Of a stretch of DNA of 64,000 nt, positions 20,389 through 34,193 are shown in pieces (position 1 is the first letter of the stretch; every line of letters starts with the position of its first letter). The stretch comes from Sphaerolaimus hirsutus (taxonomy: Eukaryota; Nematoda; Chromadorea; Monhysterida; Sphaerolaimidae), in the NCBI GenBank assembly GCA_964036195.1, contig OZ038459.1:6941206-7005205 (forward strand). The letters are read 5' to 3'. Made by a program: the position numbers and the translations under genes. Below the pieces are notes generated by a model. That model was given only the letters and a program-made list of their open reading frames with translations. It was not told the DNA's origin and searched no databases.

Positions 20389-20829
20389 TACCGTATTTCC
20401 TCGAAATACCCCCCTCGTTTGACCCCCCCCCCCTCTCGAGACCACTATGTAACAATCAACCCCCCCCCCCTCGAAATACTCCCCCCAGATTGAGTGAAAA
20501 GAGAACGTACATGACAAATACTGCAGTTTGTGTTCTGCGTAGTGCAGAACACACGTTAAAACAATGTTGGAATCACGTGAGAACAGTGTTTATACCATCT
20601 ACGTACTAATATTAGTTTACAGGAGTTGATACATGTTAGTTATTGATGCAATTTTCTACCCCAGCGCACATCACAAACCACGATTTTGTACTAGGATTTC
20701 AAAAAAAGTCCTGTGAAACAATAACCCCCCCCCCTCGAAATTCCCCCCCCCCTCGTTTAACCCCCCCCCCCTCTCGGGAGCACTATGAAACAATCACCCC
20801 CCGGGGGGGTATTTCGAGGAAATACGGTA
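20389..20829. repeat. CCGTATTTCC / poly-C family element
   Basis: TACCGTATTTCCTCGAAATA at the left and its complement at the right; homopolymer C and G tracts inside. Related fragments lie at 19965-20215 and 20940-21060. Confidence 0.75.
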
Positions 20830-22342
20830 GTTTGTCTAGCTATGTATCTACGTTTTTATGTCCAAATATATCCTGTTTGGATACATTTATTACCTGTTTT
20901 GGGTACGCAAATGCCTACTATTTACTACGATCCTTACGAAAATTTCTGACGAAATAATAAAACCCCCCGCGAGTAAACCCCCCTCGAATAAACCACCCTC
21001 AAATTTTGCTGGCGAAATAACAAACCCCCATGGGGGTATTTCGAGGGGATGCGGTAGTTACCTTTGACTGATTAGGGTGTCATACAGTCAAATTGCTGAA
21101 TCTCCATATTCCCGTTTTTAAGCTTCCTGTGTCATAATTTGTTTGCATTTTCCGTTTCCGGAATTCCGGCAGGACCATTTGATATATTTATTTTATTTTC
21201 CCATGTTCAGCGATACTTTTCCGCAAATATTCTACCGCTACCTACCCCCATTCATGCAATATAGACGAAACGTCCTCTCTCATTGATTTTTTTTGCAACT
21301 ACACACAACCAACGTTGGAAAACTTTTTGAATTTTTTAGCGATTGGTCAGTAGTCGAACAACATTATTTATCATATTTTTTGTTCTTGAGTAAAAGGTTT
21401 TGAATTAAAATATTCGTTTCAAAATCAGTTGAAAATTATGGAGCGCCAAGATTTAATGGCTCAAAAAGAATGCATGCAAGTGAAATTTATTCTCTGCCAG
21501 GCATGCAGGAGCAATGTACCTATTTGCTTTCTTGACATGCGTGAAATGTGAATTTTAAAAAATCGGAAAAAGTTTTCACAAATTTCTGAATTTTGTTTTA
21601 CCTTTTAATTTGTTTGGCAAAGCTGAATTCTTTTGAAAAGCCATGAAAATAAGAAATCGAAAAAAAAACATTTTCGGATTTTCGAATTTTTGATTTCCAT
21701 CGTTGCACACAGTCAAAGACGCGTAAAAGTGTCGCGCAAAGAAATGATGTCTAGTAGGCATGAATGAAATTGGGGGGCAGCGTTTTCGACCCGCGCTTTA
21801 TTTCATTGAGAAATTTGAGATTTATTGAACTAGACAGCCGGGCGGCGATTTTTTTCGGTCTTCATTCCCCCTTCATGCCAGTGCAAATTGTAAATTTGAT
21901 TTTTAGCGCGCTGCGGTGACGGAAATGGTTACAAAAGTTGGGACGCTACTTTCATGGCTTGAAAATGTCAACACTATTTCCCAGTTTTGGGTTAAGTGCA
22001 GTTAAATTTTTTGCAGCATTCCCACGGTGCACTGCCATGTGTAAAGTGTCATAAGGAATGGCTGTGTTTTTCTGATTAGTCAAGTGCGGCAAACGTGTCA
22101 TTTGGGGGGCATCGGACGGGACACTTCACACGTTTTTTGAATTTTTATTGGCATGAGCATTTATTTGTGCAGTCATTCGTTGCGGAATGGTCACTCCGAA
22201 TTAGTCATAATGGCCAATGTATTTTAGGCTACATGGCATGAGTAAACCCTGTAGCAACAGTGCTTTGTTGTATGATATAGATGGTATTTTACCCTCTGAT
22301 AAATATATGACAAATGATTATTACATGTATTGTATCAACAGA

Positions 22343-22722
22343 GAGCCTTGGTTATCGAGAGCACAGTGGATAAAACACTGTTTGGGGATGCAAAATTGAA
22401 AATAGATAATACAAATGAACATCTAGTGATCCATTGCAAAAGAGCCGTGGATATAAGTATTGATACTAGTAATATAAGATGTGCAAACATAAAACAGTAT
22501 ATATACATGAGGAGACGTCTGCTTAAAGAAAAAATGAAGACAGAATCAGCACTTCAGTATAGGAGTGGTGTACTAGACCAAGTAGAAAAACTTAATGTTC
22601 ATCACAATGAGTTAAACTGGCTTGCTGCCAGATACAATGTGTTAAGGACATCTGGGCGCAAGAGAAAGATCTTTCTGGGCGCAAGAGAAAGATCTGTAGA
22701 ACATGCTCCAGCAGACATGTGA
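22343..22722 (+). CDS. Unidentified open frame, doubtful
   Basis: About 125 codons after a possible acceptor tgtatcaacag. Contains KQYIYMRRRLLKEKMKTESA and LNWLAARYNVLR. A short tandem duplication (ctgggcgcaagagaaagatc twice) lies near the end. No family recognised. It could be an exon, a transposon remnant or chance. Confidence 0.25.
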
Positions 22723-25191
22723 AAATAGTTGCAAACATGCACCACATAATGTATATGTGTAAAAGTAATGCACTTGAACGAGAGTGATCGAGTAAAATAC
22801 ACTGCATTGTACCATGCAATTGGCATTTGGGTCCACTAAATGCACAAACTTGTCATAATCATAGAATGGGGATGGATAAGATGATAGCTTAATGCCTACA
22901 TCAGATAACAGATAGGTGACATTATGACCTAAACATAATCACCACAGCTTACAAAATAAGACACGTGGGAGCATGAATCAGTCACCAGGGCTGTTATTTT
23001 ACAGCCAGCGCTATTGGTCTTGCTCTAGGTCGATGAGAGGAGCGTAACTTCACAAGAGGTATGGCCCCAGATCTCATTTTAATATGTATGTATGTAACCC
23101 TGCATATGTAAATTGTAAACTGTAAAGCGAGTATACAAAGAAAAATACTTGGTTGATTCACTTGATGTGGTGTTTACTCATTCCACATGTGTTTTACTCA
23201 TTCCACATGAGGTTTACCCATTCCAAATTGACTTGCAGCATATGGTGGGGTGGTGGCTCATGGTTTGGATATGAGGACTTAGTTACTCATCACACATGGT
23301 CTTATCAGAGTCAACAGAGGTAAGTGTTTAATCATTACACAAAACAGCACATAACACTCATAAAAATTGGGCCTAAAATATTGGCCAGTGCCTGTTGGCA
23401 TGTAACCCGTTCAGCATCTAGGCAGCGGATCAGGGGTTTCCAACGCTTTAACCCACGTGGGAGCTTCATTGAAAGCAAATCCCTCCTCTGGGAGGATAAA
23501 TAGCTGAAAATAATTCAGCGCGGCTTGCTGGGACTAAAATATATATATGATATAAATATTTATATTGACAAAATGGAGCGAAATTTAGTAATTTTGAGTA
23601 AAAATTGTTTAAAGTTTGCTCCACATAGATACCTTTATAGTTGAGCGATTTGTGGGGGACAAGGGTATACTAGCCTTGGGATGGATAGATAGCTGAGCAG
23701 CCCTCCCCCATGAGACCCCTGCAACGAGTCTGGATGTCAAGCGGGTTACATGCCAAGCAAGCCTACACCCTAAAATAGGGTGTATATCAAATAACAGAAG
23801 TAACTACCAGTGCAAAATGTTTGCATGTGCAAATGGGATGTCTGGAAAATGCCTAGATTCAGATTTACCCTTTCCATGTATCCTTGAATAAAACCCCAGG
23901 GAGTCAGAAGTTTTGATGTGGGAGTTATCCAAGAGGATGTTTTTAAGTGGGTTATATTTTTTTCCCAGAATTTTTAGGAAAACTTGGATCTAATTCATTG
24001 TATGAATACATTCCATAACTCAAGTAATCCAGGTAATAAACAGTTCAACAACTACAAAAACAAAGTATCCTTGCTAAAATTTGAATTCATCCGAATCAAC
24101 ATCTAAATCATTAAACTACACATTGTGGATACACATATCACATACCCAGAGTTGGGAGTTATTCATCTGGGGGAGTTATTTAAGGGGGAGTTTTTTTTCT
24201 CACCTGGCCAACAGGGCTGAGTTACTCAAGGGAAAATGTTATTCAAGCAGGTCTTTTTCAAGGATATATGGTATGCCCAATTTCAAGCATTGCCTATTCC
24301 ATGATTATCAGCATGCCAATTTGTCAATGTCATAGGTCACCAAACAACTACTTGAAATTGCCATTACATTCATTGGATACATAGTATAGGGGATTCATTA
24401 AGCTGTCATTACAGCTTGATAAAACATTCAAAATGTAAACTTCCACCAATTTGTGGGTCATTGTGACTTTGCATAAAATTGTTTTTTTCCACCTGGCATA
24501 AGATTATCACATAAAATTGTTATTATTCAATTTTCACATTGATTTAGCTGTGACTGTTTATCAAAGTATTCATTCAGGGTATTTATAATCAAGGTATTCA
24601 TTAATATATTGTCAGTGAACAGTTGGAGACCAGTATCATTATTCACGTCCATGTAATCAATTTTGCTGAGAAATTTTACATTTGAATTTTACATTGGCCA
24701 GTAATTGCAGCATGGGAATAAATCAATCAGTTCATGAATATTGAGTTTTCTGATCAAACGACCCAACCGACAAATCTGCCTCAAGCAGTCAACCAAGAAA
24801 CAAAATACGTGTGTTTCTGAAATCGCGAACACTCGATACTTTGATTGACAAAACGTGACATTGGATTTACGCGAACGGCGGGATCGTATCACCAATTTGC
24901 AAATGTCCGTTTTGCGGGCAGTCAAATAAAAAATGTCGAAATTGCGAAAAATTGTGACCCGACTCTTGCCTCGAGAACTCGTCAAATGTGATTTTAATTC
25001 AGTTTGACGATTGAAGTGCTTTTTATTCACGGCACGTGCCCTACAGTTCGGTGTAAAACACGTTTCACATTACACAAGATTTATGAAACACTTTTTGCCA
25101 TGTCACTGATAAGTTTAGGAATGCGGGATATTATCACAAACCAGGTTAACATTTTACTGAGACCCCAGTTCTCGGTTGTGATAGTCCTGAC

Positions 25192-25385
25192 ACAATTCCG
25201 CAAGTGTGCAAGTGACCAGAAAAGTGGTAAGTAATAAGTTGTTAACTGCCAACCAAGTGACAAGTAAAATACAAGTGGCAAGAATCTGCTGTATGCTTAA
25301 CATTTGTAACTTTACTTGTCACCCACTGGTGTGACACTTTCCACTTGTTACCACATTGCCACTTATCTGCTTATTGCGGAATTTG
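25192..25385. mobile_element. Possible relative of the TTCCGCAAGTG MITE
   Basis: ATTCCGCAAGTG at the left and TTATTGCGGAAT at the right, with AAGTGG-type inverted content. Confidence 0.4.
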
Positions 25386-25870
25386 CCCATGAAGGTATCA
25401 AATAAGTGGCACTAACTGGCGCCAGGCTTGTTAGCGCTAATAATCGATGACGTATATAGATTATTTGTACCTAATTTGATTAGGTTATGACGCAAATTAT
25501 ATCAGGCACTATTTTTTGGTGTTTTTTTGTTGATATTTTGGCGATAATCGTTTTGACGTTTTGTGCGTTTTTCTGGCACTTTTCCAACCTTCCACCAACA
25601 GGTGTAATAGCGATGATGTAAATAAATACCTACCGCGAGTTTTAAGTTTGAAACAAATATCCCGACGACATGTTCTAGAATAAATACCTATTTTCATTCT
25701 TGAATGACATCAGGGTAAAAGGAAAAAGACCCTTGAAAAATACCCCGTCAAGGTAATTCAAACTAAGGCGCATATGATTCATCGGCTATCTAATTATGTT
25801 TGCGCTGGCTGATTTCTCTGTTGTTTTATACTTCTGGTCACTAATTTTTTCATATTGTCAAACATAGGTA

Positions 25871-26324
25871 TATCATATTTCTTCTAATATAAGGGCGCCC
25901 TTCTATTTTTTTCGTCAACTTTTTTACCTGCCCTTCTATTGGAGACGCCCTTCTATTGGAGACCGCCCGTCTATTTTTTGTCAACTTTTCAGCCAATCTT
26001 TTTCAAGCTCTGTCAAGCTTTTTCAAAGTGTCACGTCACAGACAGTTCATAGAATGATTATACATAGAGTTCATTCAACATTTGATGTTAAAATAGCACA
26101 ATATTGATCGACCTATTGACTGGCCACTAAATTAGAGCGTTCGCTGATATTGTCTGTGCATTTGGCACAATTCCAGCACTTTGTGTACCAGCACAATTCC
26201 AGCACTTCTATTGGAGACTGCCCTTCTATTTATTTCGTGGCCCAAATAAAGTCATAAAAGTGTACCTTCTATTGGAGACGCCTTTCTATTGGAGACCCGC
26301 CCTTATATTAGAAGAAATAAGGTA
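25871..26324. repeat. Palindromic element with TTCTAATATAAGGGCG ends
   Basis: Inverted ends around tandem cttctattggagacgccc units. Apparently a variant of the CCGTATTTCC family. Confidence 0.6.
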
Positions 26325-26426
26325 AATATCTCGAAATTTTTGGACTACATATTAATTTATCTAAACATGTAAATAGGGGAAAACGATATCATGGAGCTGG
26401 AGCTAGGTAGGGCAGTTATTTGTTAC

Positions 26427-26495
26427 TAGTGATGTAAAAGCGCCACGGCGCTGTTGGCGCTTGGCGCCAAAATCCTGGCGCCTTTTACGTCACCA
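26427..26495. mobile_element. GCGCC-type MITE, minimal copy
   Basis: 69 bp, TAGTGATGTAAAAGCGCC to GGCGCCTTTTACGTCACCA. Flanks agree at only five of eight positions. Confidence 0.6.
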
Positions 26496-28129
26496 GTCGT
26501 CACTCGTCACATATGGTATGACCGTAGTTAACTTTTGATATTTACCTATATAAAAAAAATAATCTACATAAATAAGTTTAAATGATGTACCGTAAATATT
26601 TTTTATGCTACAGATTCCGTTGAATTGGTTCCCAATCCTAATGAACCAATAATTACCCATCTGTGTTGTTTAGCAAAACTTCAGGAATAAACGGCAATTA
26701 AAAAACCGTTGTGTCTCAATAGACAATCACGTGACTGCCGCGTGTCATATCATAAAAAACTCAACTTCAAAATCGTAACGCATTAATTTCACTGCGGGAA
26801 CATGCTCATTTAAAATTTGCCAATGATCGAGAGACAATCAGGCGTCGAAAAATTTACCGAGCAAAATCTGGCTGGCTACAGTAATCTTCTGAATTTACTT
26901 CTGGTTTTATGTTTTCTTGTTATTTTACGTTTTATTTTTTTATTTGTTTCATTTGTTCTGTCAGTTCTGTCAGTGAGGGGAGTAGTTTACTCGCGTAGGC
27001 GTCACTCACTCTAGGTGGATCATTCATACAAAAACAAAATGGATAATCATAGAGAAATCCAATAAATTTTACCACATGTGTAGGAATATTGAAAGTATTT
27101 TGATGATTTTCACAAAATAAACATATTGAGTGAAAAAATAAGAGTTCCATCGCGCATGAGCGGCGCACATTTCATGAGGAAAGTTTGTTGTTTTTGAGCG
27201 ATTTTGACTGCATTAACGATGACGTCACGATGGGCCCACACGCACTAGTTGACAACATCGCAAATTCGTGTCACAGTTGTTAATGTTGTTAATGCTGTCA
27301 AACCACAGTTTGACCACTGGACACCACATTTGTTAAGGGATATTTACTTTAACTCAAAAAGTATGCATACTCGAGTACTGAGTAAAAACGCATCTGCATA
27401 CTTTGAAAAAATATCTGTACTTGCCTTTATGCTCACTTTATGAGAGTACTCGAGTGCAAAAGAGTATGTGATTTTTCCAATTACGGAAAGTGCATTTGCC
27501 ATTATATTTTACCAATTTTTTGGAATGCTAATAATGAATTAAACACCTTGTTGTTCAGAGTAAAAAGGTATTCAAAATGCTCCCTTCTACATTTTCCAGG
27601 AGCAAAAGGTAATTTTACTCGCTTTTACGCTTTCCTGTGAAAAATACTCATATTTATACTTTCTGGGGGAAGAAGTATTTCACTTTGCTTGCTGGCGAGT
27701 AAAAGTAAAAAAATTACTTTACGCTTTCTGTACTTTGGGAAGTGAGTAAAACAAAAATACTTTACGCTAATGCATACTTTGAAAAAAGTTTGAAACTTTT
27801 AACAACTCTGCCAAACACAACAGCTTGTAAAGGGCGCGGAAACCCCGCAAAATGGTACGGTAAAATTTACGCTCCTACCAATGATCCCATTTGCGCTTTT
27901 TCATCACTATTTTACTACATTTTAAATAAGTTACCAAATCCGCGATGAATCGTTTGCGAACAGTTTTTATAATGCAAAAATGTAAAAACACGTAAACTCA
28001 TCCTTTGGTTTCTAGTTGTGCAGTTAAATCAATTTCCAACTTGCAAAAGAAATTTGACAACATCTCATGGAAAAACGTGCACATCGTGCCGATGCATCAG
28101 AACCGCGTAAATATTGATATTTATTTATT

Positions 28130-28542
28130 TACCGTATTACCTCGAATTATCCCCCCCCCTTGAATTGACCCCCCCCTCGAATAAACCCCCCCTCAAAATG
28201 GGCTGGGGAAATAATAAACCCCCCCCCTCGAAATACCCCCCCCCCCTTCGGAATGATGTACGTCACTTACATAATAAATACGTCATGTATGCAATGTACA
28301 TGATGTATATTACTGTTAATTTACATTGCAGCTGTTTTTATGTCCAAATATATCCTGTTTGGACACCATTTTTACCTGTTTTGGGTATGAAAATGCCTAC
28401 TATTTACTACGGTCCTTACGAAAATTTCTGAGGAAATAATAAAACCCCCCCTCGAATAAACCCCCCCCTCGAATTAACCCCCCCTCAAATTTTGCTGGCG
28501 AAATAATAAACCCCCATGGGGGTATTTCGAGGTAATACGGTA
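28130..28542. repeat. CCGTATTACC / poly-C family element
   Basis: TACCGTATTACCTCGAA at the left and its exact complement at the right, ending in TA. Confidence 0.8.
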
Positions 28543-29053
28543 TTTACCATTTGTCACTGTTTTTCTGCTAATATATTTACATTAAATCGTTAACATGGAA
28601 TTAACAGGGAGTCATTCATTCTCCAGTAAATAATATGAATGATAATTGTTTGCCCATTGATTGAAAATCTTGACATAATGACATTAAGTGATATATTGTA
28701 AGTCTTTGAAGTTCGATAAATGGCCGTCGGCGGCGCCTTAAATAGTAGTCAAATGGTAAATTATAAAACGTATTTACCTAAATCAACTATTTATTATTGG
28801 CTAAACTTGACTACTACAATGTTTGAGGATTAGGTACTAAAGATTACTTGAAACTAGGTAGAGGTCTTTAAAACTAAAAATAGCGAATAAATTATACTAT
28901 TAATTTCCCTTCTATTCACCCGCTCTTCTATTGGGAACCCCTCCTATTAGAAACCGTCCTTCTTTTGGAAGCAATACGGTAAGATACTCACAGAACAATG
29001 CACATGCAAAAGTTAAGACAACACTTAGCCTCAAATGTGGCACGGATTTTCAT

Positions 29054-30206
29054 TCCTACGATTACAGCTCGACGCAAAATTCCAGCGTAAAATTCCATCG
29101 TTAAATTGATTACATGAAAGTGGATGATGATACAGGTGCCGGTTCCGCAAGTGGAAAAGTTAAGAGTTAAAACTTAAGAGTTGAGTAAAATGACAAATGA
29201 TAAGTTAAGAGTAAAGTTATCAGTTAAGAGTTGAGTAAAATCATATGTCGTTTTGCTCAACTCTTAACTCTTAACTTTACTCATAACTTGTCATTTGTCA
29301 TTTTACTCAACTCTTAAGTTTTAACTCTTAACTTTTCCACTTGCGGAACTGGCCCCAGGTCTGCAATTTTTCATGGTTTTCATATGTTTATCAATACCTT
29401 CATAGTGTCCAAAAGTCATCATCCACTGTCACTGCTTTTTGATTGTGAAAATTCAAAAATCTCGATTTTACATTAAAATTTTACGCCAGGTGACTTACGA
29501 TGGCATAAAAAGATTCGAAAATTGGAAAAACTTTTCGAATTTTCAAATTTTTTTGGACTTTTCGAATTTTTGAGCACACGGTGAAAAAAATACATAAAAA
29601 TCTTTCTTTTTTTAAAGATTCGAAAAGTCTTTTCGAATTTTTTAGGGACTTGAAGACACTGGTATTGATGTATGAAAATAAGGTTTAAAAAGTTATACAA
29701 ACTGATGACCACCCAAACATATGATGACATACTGCATTTAAAGCTTAAAATCCAATTTTTTCCAAAACATTCTAATACTGTTTATAAAAATTCAAAAACC
29801 ACCAAAAAAATTTTTTGAAAACTACCAAAAAAATTTGAAAACTACCAAAAAATTCGAAAACTAAATTCGTAATTCGAAAAGTATTTTGTGGAAAAGAAAA
29901 GTCATTTTAGAAAAAATACTTAAAAATTTAAATACTTTTTTGAGGGGGGTTTGCCATCGTTAGCAATGACATAGCTTAGAATCGAATTTTCTTCAGCTGG
30001 CGTAAGATTTTAATGTAAAATCGAAATTTTTGAATTTTCACAATCAAATAGCAGTGACCGTGCAGGATGACTCTTGGTCACAATGAAGATATTGATAAAC
30101 AAATTGTCCATGAAAAATTGCAGACCTGTATCATCATCCACTTTCATGTAATAAATTTTGTGATGGAATTTTACACTGGAATTTTACGTCGAGCTGTAAT
30201 CGTAGC
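29054..30206. mobile_element. Long foldback element with a nested MITE
   Basis: The left arm cctacgattacagctcgacg and the right arm cgtcgagctgtaatcgtag match through several hundred bases. The left arm is split by the MITE at 29138-29355. A related arm occurs near 24530-24715. Confidence 0.75.
29138..29355. mobile_element. MITE with GGTTCCGCAAGTGG ends
   Basis: An almost perfect palindrome of GTTAAGAGTT/GAGTAAAATGACAAATG arms, flanked by CAGGT on both sides. The opposite foldback arm shows the uninterrupted site. Confidence 0.8.
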
Positions 30207-30382
30207 ATAAGAAATTTTCTTGCCACTTAACTTACCACTACTTTACTGAGCATTTATTTATGTACCACTTTTCTTGACAGTTGTTTTGCTGTGGAATTGA
30301 CCCCATAGCCTACAGTTAAAATATTCCAATGCAGTGGTATCCAATCGCTAGACAAAGGTTCTTCAACTTTTTTTAAAAAATA

Positions 30383-30726
30383 TACCGTATTTCCTCGAAA
30401 TCCCCTCCCCCCCCCCTTCGAAATACCCCCTCAAAATGGGCACCATGAATAAATAAACCCCCCTCGAAATTGAGTGTAAAGAGAACGTCAATGGTAAAAG
30501 CTGCGGTTTGTAATCGGGGCAATGCATAACACAATGATTGTGTTACGTTAGAAAACAAAACCATGATTGTGTTACGTTAGAAAACGAAACAATGATTGTG
30601 TTACGTTAGAACTTGTGTTCAAAAAATTTCTGGCGAAATAATAACCCCCTTCGAAATACCCCCCTCAAAGTTCTCACTACGAAAAATAAACCCCCTGGGC
30701 CTGGGGGTATTTTGAGGAAATAAGGT
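30383..30726. repeat. CCGTATTTCC / poly-C family element
   Basis: Inverted ends with internal tandem gattgtgttacgttagaaaac repeats near 30535-30610. Confidence 0.7.
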
Positions 30727-31419
30727 AGAGTGGCGTTCCGGCCAATATAAATGCAGACAAAAAAATATATAAAATATTCACATTTTATGAAATACTGTAA
30801 TGATACTATTTCTTAAAAATGACAATTTGTAAACACCATGCATCATCTTTTTCAGAGGCTGCCTGACAAATTACGTTTGTTTGTTGATTTGACGGAGAGT
30901 CATCAATTTTATTGACCACCTACGTTTTTTGTAATAAAATTTGTCAATTCACAAACAACTAAGGTTGGTACCTAGGTATTCAGATTTTAATTGGACATTT
31001 GATTGAATTAGAACCGAAGACGTAACTTGAATGGGCTAAACAATAAAGTTTAATGAACGAGTTTCCTTAGGGGTGTAGTATCATAGAGATGCAAAAAGAT
31101 TGACACTATTTTTGAAAAAAATGAATTAACGAATTAAAATATGAAAAATATACGATAAAATTCGGTGCCACACAATATATATAGCCAGTGTATACATGTG
31201 AAGAACTGTCTTGTTGGCAACGAAATACTTGTTTTGAAATTTTGCAAAATTTTGGATGTCTGTTCCTTTAGCGAACGGGGGGGGGGGGCTCAGCAGGTCA
31301 GCACCCCAACACTCAAATTGTACCTACACAGTGATAAAATGGCGTCATGCCGCTGGCGGCATTCATAGATCCATTGGCGTTGGCGCCAGCACCAGGAACA
31401 GCTGTAATGTATGTAAATG

Positions 31420-31821
31420 TACCGTATTTCCTTGAAATATCCCCCGGGAGGTGATTGTTTCATAGTGCTCCCGAGAGGGGTGGGGTTAACGAGGGGTGGT
31501 ATTTCGAGGGGAGGGGTTATTATTTTGCCAGAAATTTTTTCAAATCCTAGTACAAAATCGTCGTTTGTGATGTACACTGGGGTAGAAAAATGCATCAATA
31601 ACTGACATGTATAGAGACTCCTGTAGACTAATAGTAGTACGTAGATGGTATAGACACTGCTCTAACGTGATTCCGACATTTCCGACACAGTACGTTCCCT
31701 TTACACTCAATCGGGGGGTGTATTTCGAAGGGGGGTGATTGTTTCATAGTGGTCTCGAGAGGGGGGGGGGTCAAACGAGGGGGGTATTTCGAGGGGGGGG
31801 GTATTTCGAGGAAATACGGTA
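31420..31821. repeat. CCGTATTTCC / poly-C family element
   Basis: TACCGTATTTCCTTGAAATA at the left and its complement at the right. Confidence 0.75.
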
Positions 31822-32107
31822 CACACATATAAGGTGTTTGTGTGTACACTCTACGGGGGGCTGCAACCCCCCCACACCCCACCCCACCCCTGGATACGTC
31901 CCTAAGTAACATACCGTATACGCCTAATAAAACTGCACAAACAGAAACTGCTGGAAAAAGTGCTAAAATACAGAAAACAAGATAGGTTTTTGAAAATTCA
32001 GCCCATAAAATGCCGCCAAAAATTCGACCACTTACACATAGGAAACAGCAGCACAGATGTTTACAATTTACATATCCGTTTTTATACAACCCCCCTTTGC
32101 ATAAAAC

Positions 32108-32618
32108 TAGTGATGGAAAAGCGCCATAAAAAGGGCTCCAAGTGCCAATGCCGCTGTGGCGCTATTCTGAGACAGAGCGCCAGGCACCAACATCGCCGTA
32201 GAACAATGGGGGTGGCGCCAAGTGCTAAGGTATCATATGCCATCCGCAAAATATGGGGCCAGGCGCCACAGGATATCTTAAGTAGGTATATCATATTATG
32301 TACCTATTTCAGATTAATGACAATGAACAATTTCACTGTTCATTCACTCCCTTCATTCATGTTCAAGCTTTTATCAGCAATAACAGGGCCAGTAGAATAA
32401 AATCGCCCTGAACGAAGTATCGCCATATATGCGACACACAATATGTGAACCCAGATTTTAGTCCATGAGCTGCAGTACAATTTTCAAGTGCACATGGGAA
32501 TATTGAACAAAACCTTGCCATTTTATCGTTTTGATAAACTCACCCTAAAATCAAGCCTAGGGCGCCATGGCGCGGCGTCCTCAAATGGCGCCAGCGCCAT
32601 GGCGTCATTCCATCACTA
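32108..32618. mobile_element. GCGCC-type MITE, diverged or composite
   Basis: TAGTGATGGAAAAGCGCC at the left and GCGTCATTCCATCACTA at the right, with other sequence between. No target duplication seen. Confidence 0.4.
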
Positions 32619-34041
32619 GCGCCAACTTGTTGCGCACACTTGGCGCTTCCTGCATCACTCACTACATTGACACATTCCATCGGAATCACACAAATATTTA
32701 AGTACGCACGTATGCGTACATATTAACATGCATACAGTATTTACTTGATCAGTACATGCGTAGATAATTTACTTTACTCAAAATGGCTCGAAACCCAGAT
32801 ATTTAAAACAGTCTTTTCTAAAAAAAATTGTTTTGCGATATCGCATGATTGCCATTGCCCGGTTTTCAGTCGACGATCATTACATTTGATGAAGATATTG
32901 ATCATTTCACATCTGCATGCTTTTCGCATAAATTGAATAAAGAACATATGAGATGTTAGAATCCCTGCCTGTGTGCCACGGACTCAGAACGCTGTGAGCC
33001 TCGTTTCCCGTGCACACAACAACACCCCCTCAAAATGGCCAAGCTATCTAGCTAACTTGAGCGGTTTTTGAGAAATTTGACCCTAATTTTGCTCAAAAAC
33101 TCTAATTTTCATATTTTTAAAATAGATTTTCACCATCAAAATCACTAGTTCATGTATTTACATTAATACCTGTTTTCAGCTATTTTGGCTATAGGTATAT
33201 GTGCTTGTATACCTATTTGTAGCTATATTTATCTATTTAAGCGATTTTCTCCTCTTTTCATTCTTCTATACCTTGAAAAATCCTATATATTGAACCCCAA
33301 AACTTTCCCACATAGAGCCTCCCAATTCAGCTATCTACCCCCCCCCCCCCCCGGAGGAGCAATTTGCTATATATCCAACCCCGGCAGGGAATAAAAGATG
33401 ATATGACCCTGGTTAGCCCTAAAAAGTAGCATGCGGAAACATGCGGAATTCACTCGTGGTTGTGATATGTCACACGGTCTAAAAGTGCATTTGACATATT
33501 TACGTGTTTCCCGTTTTTGAACCACCTTGTATGTTGAGAAATTTTGGCTGAATGAAGTAAATAAGATGTGATTACTAATGCCAGAATTTGGCAATTTTTC
33601 GTGCATTTTTTCCCCAGATCTATGTATCTCGCATATTCATTCTAAAAATGGTCATGCCAACTAGATTTTTACTGCTTGTTCCAAATTCTTATAAATAACT
33701 GTGAAAATGTCACCTATACCATTTGTTGGCACATTTCACATTCACGTGATTTTGATTACACACATCCGTGAAATACGGGACAATATATCACTTTGTCTTC
33801 ACGTATTTACCTATGTGTGTGAACTTTACAAAATCACATTCACTCAGGCTTGGCTGTATGCCAAATACATTTAGTATAGGCACACCGGAATTCCACCATA
33901 TTTGTTGAATTGATTATTATTGTTATATAAATCTGTATAAATATTATGATTGCTTTGATTCAACACTTGCTTGTCTATTTACACAATATTATCAATATTT
34001 GCTAGCCGCTTATCCATTTTATTAACATTTTCACAACCCAA

Positions 34042-34193
34042 ATGGCTTCAATTACCATCCACAAAGCAACATGTTATGGAGTAACTATTTGGCTGTTGCA
34101 TGTGGCGTTTTATCTGGCGGCGGTGAGCAGCAAGCCCTTGGCGAAGCCGAGCATGCCGTTGGAGAACATCCAGGACAAAGGGAATTGGAATAG
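34042..34193 (+). CDS. MMP exon 1: start codon and signal peptide
   Basis: The ATG opens a hydrophobic stretch YGVTIWLLHVAFYLAAVSS, a good signal peptide. Donor AATAG|gtgggg, phase 2. No better upstream ATG in frame was found. Confidence 0.75.

Larger units (their letters stand above)
18011..34041. other. Repeat-rich stretch without a supported gene
   Basis: Holds the listed palindromic elements, poly-C tracts, foldbacks and AT-rich unique sequence. The missing 5' exons of the channel gene should lie here, but I could not find the first membrane segment. The plus-strand frame at 22330-22722 is the longest repeat-free ORF and is unexplained. Confidence 0.6.
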
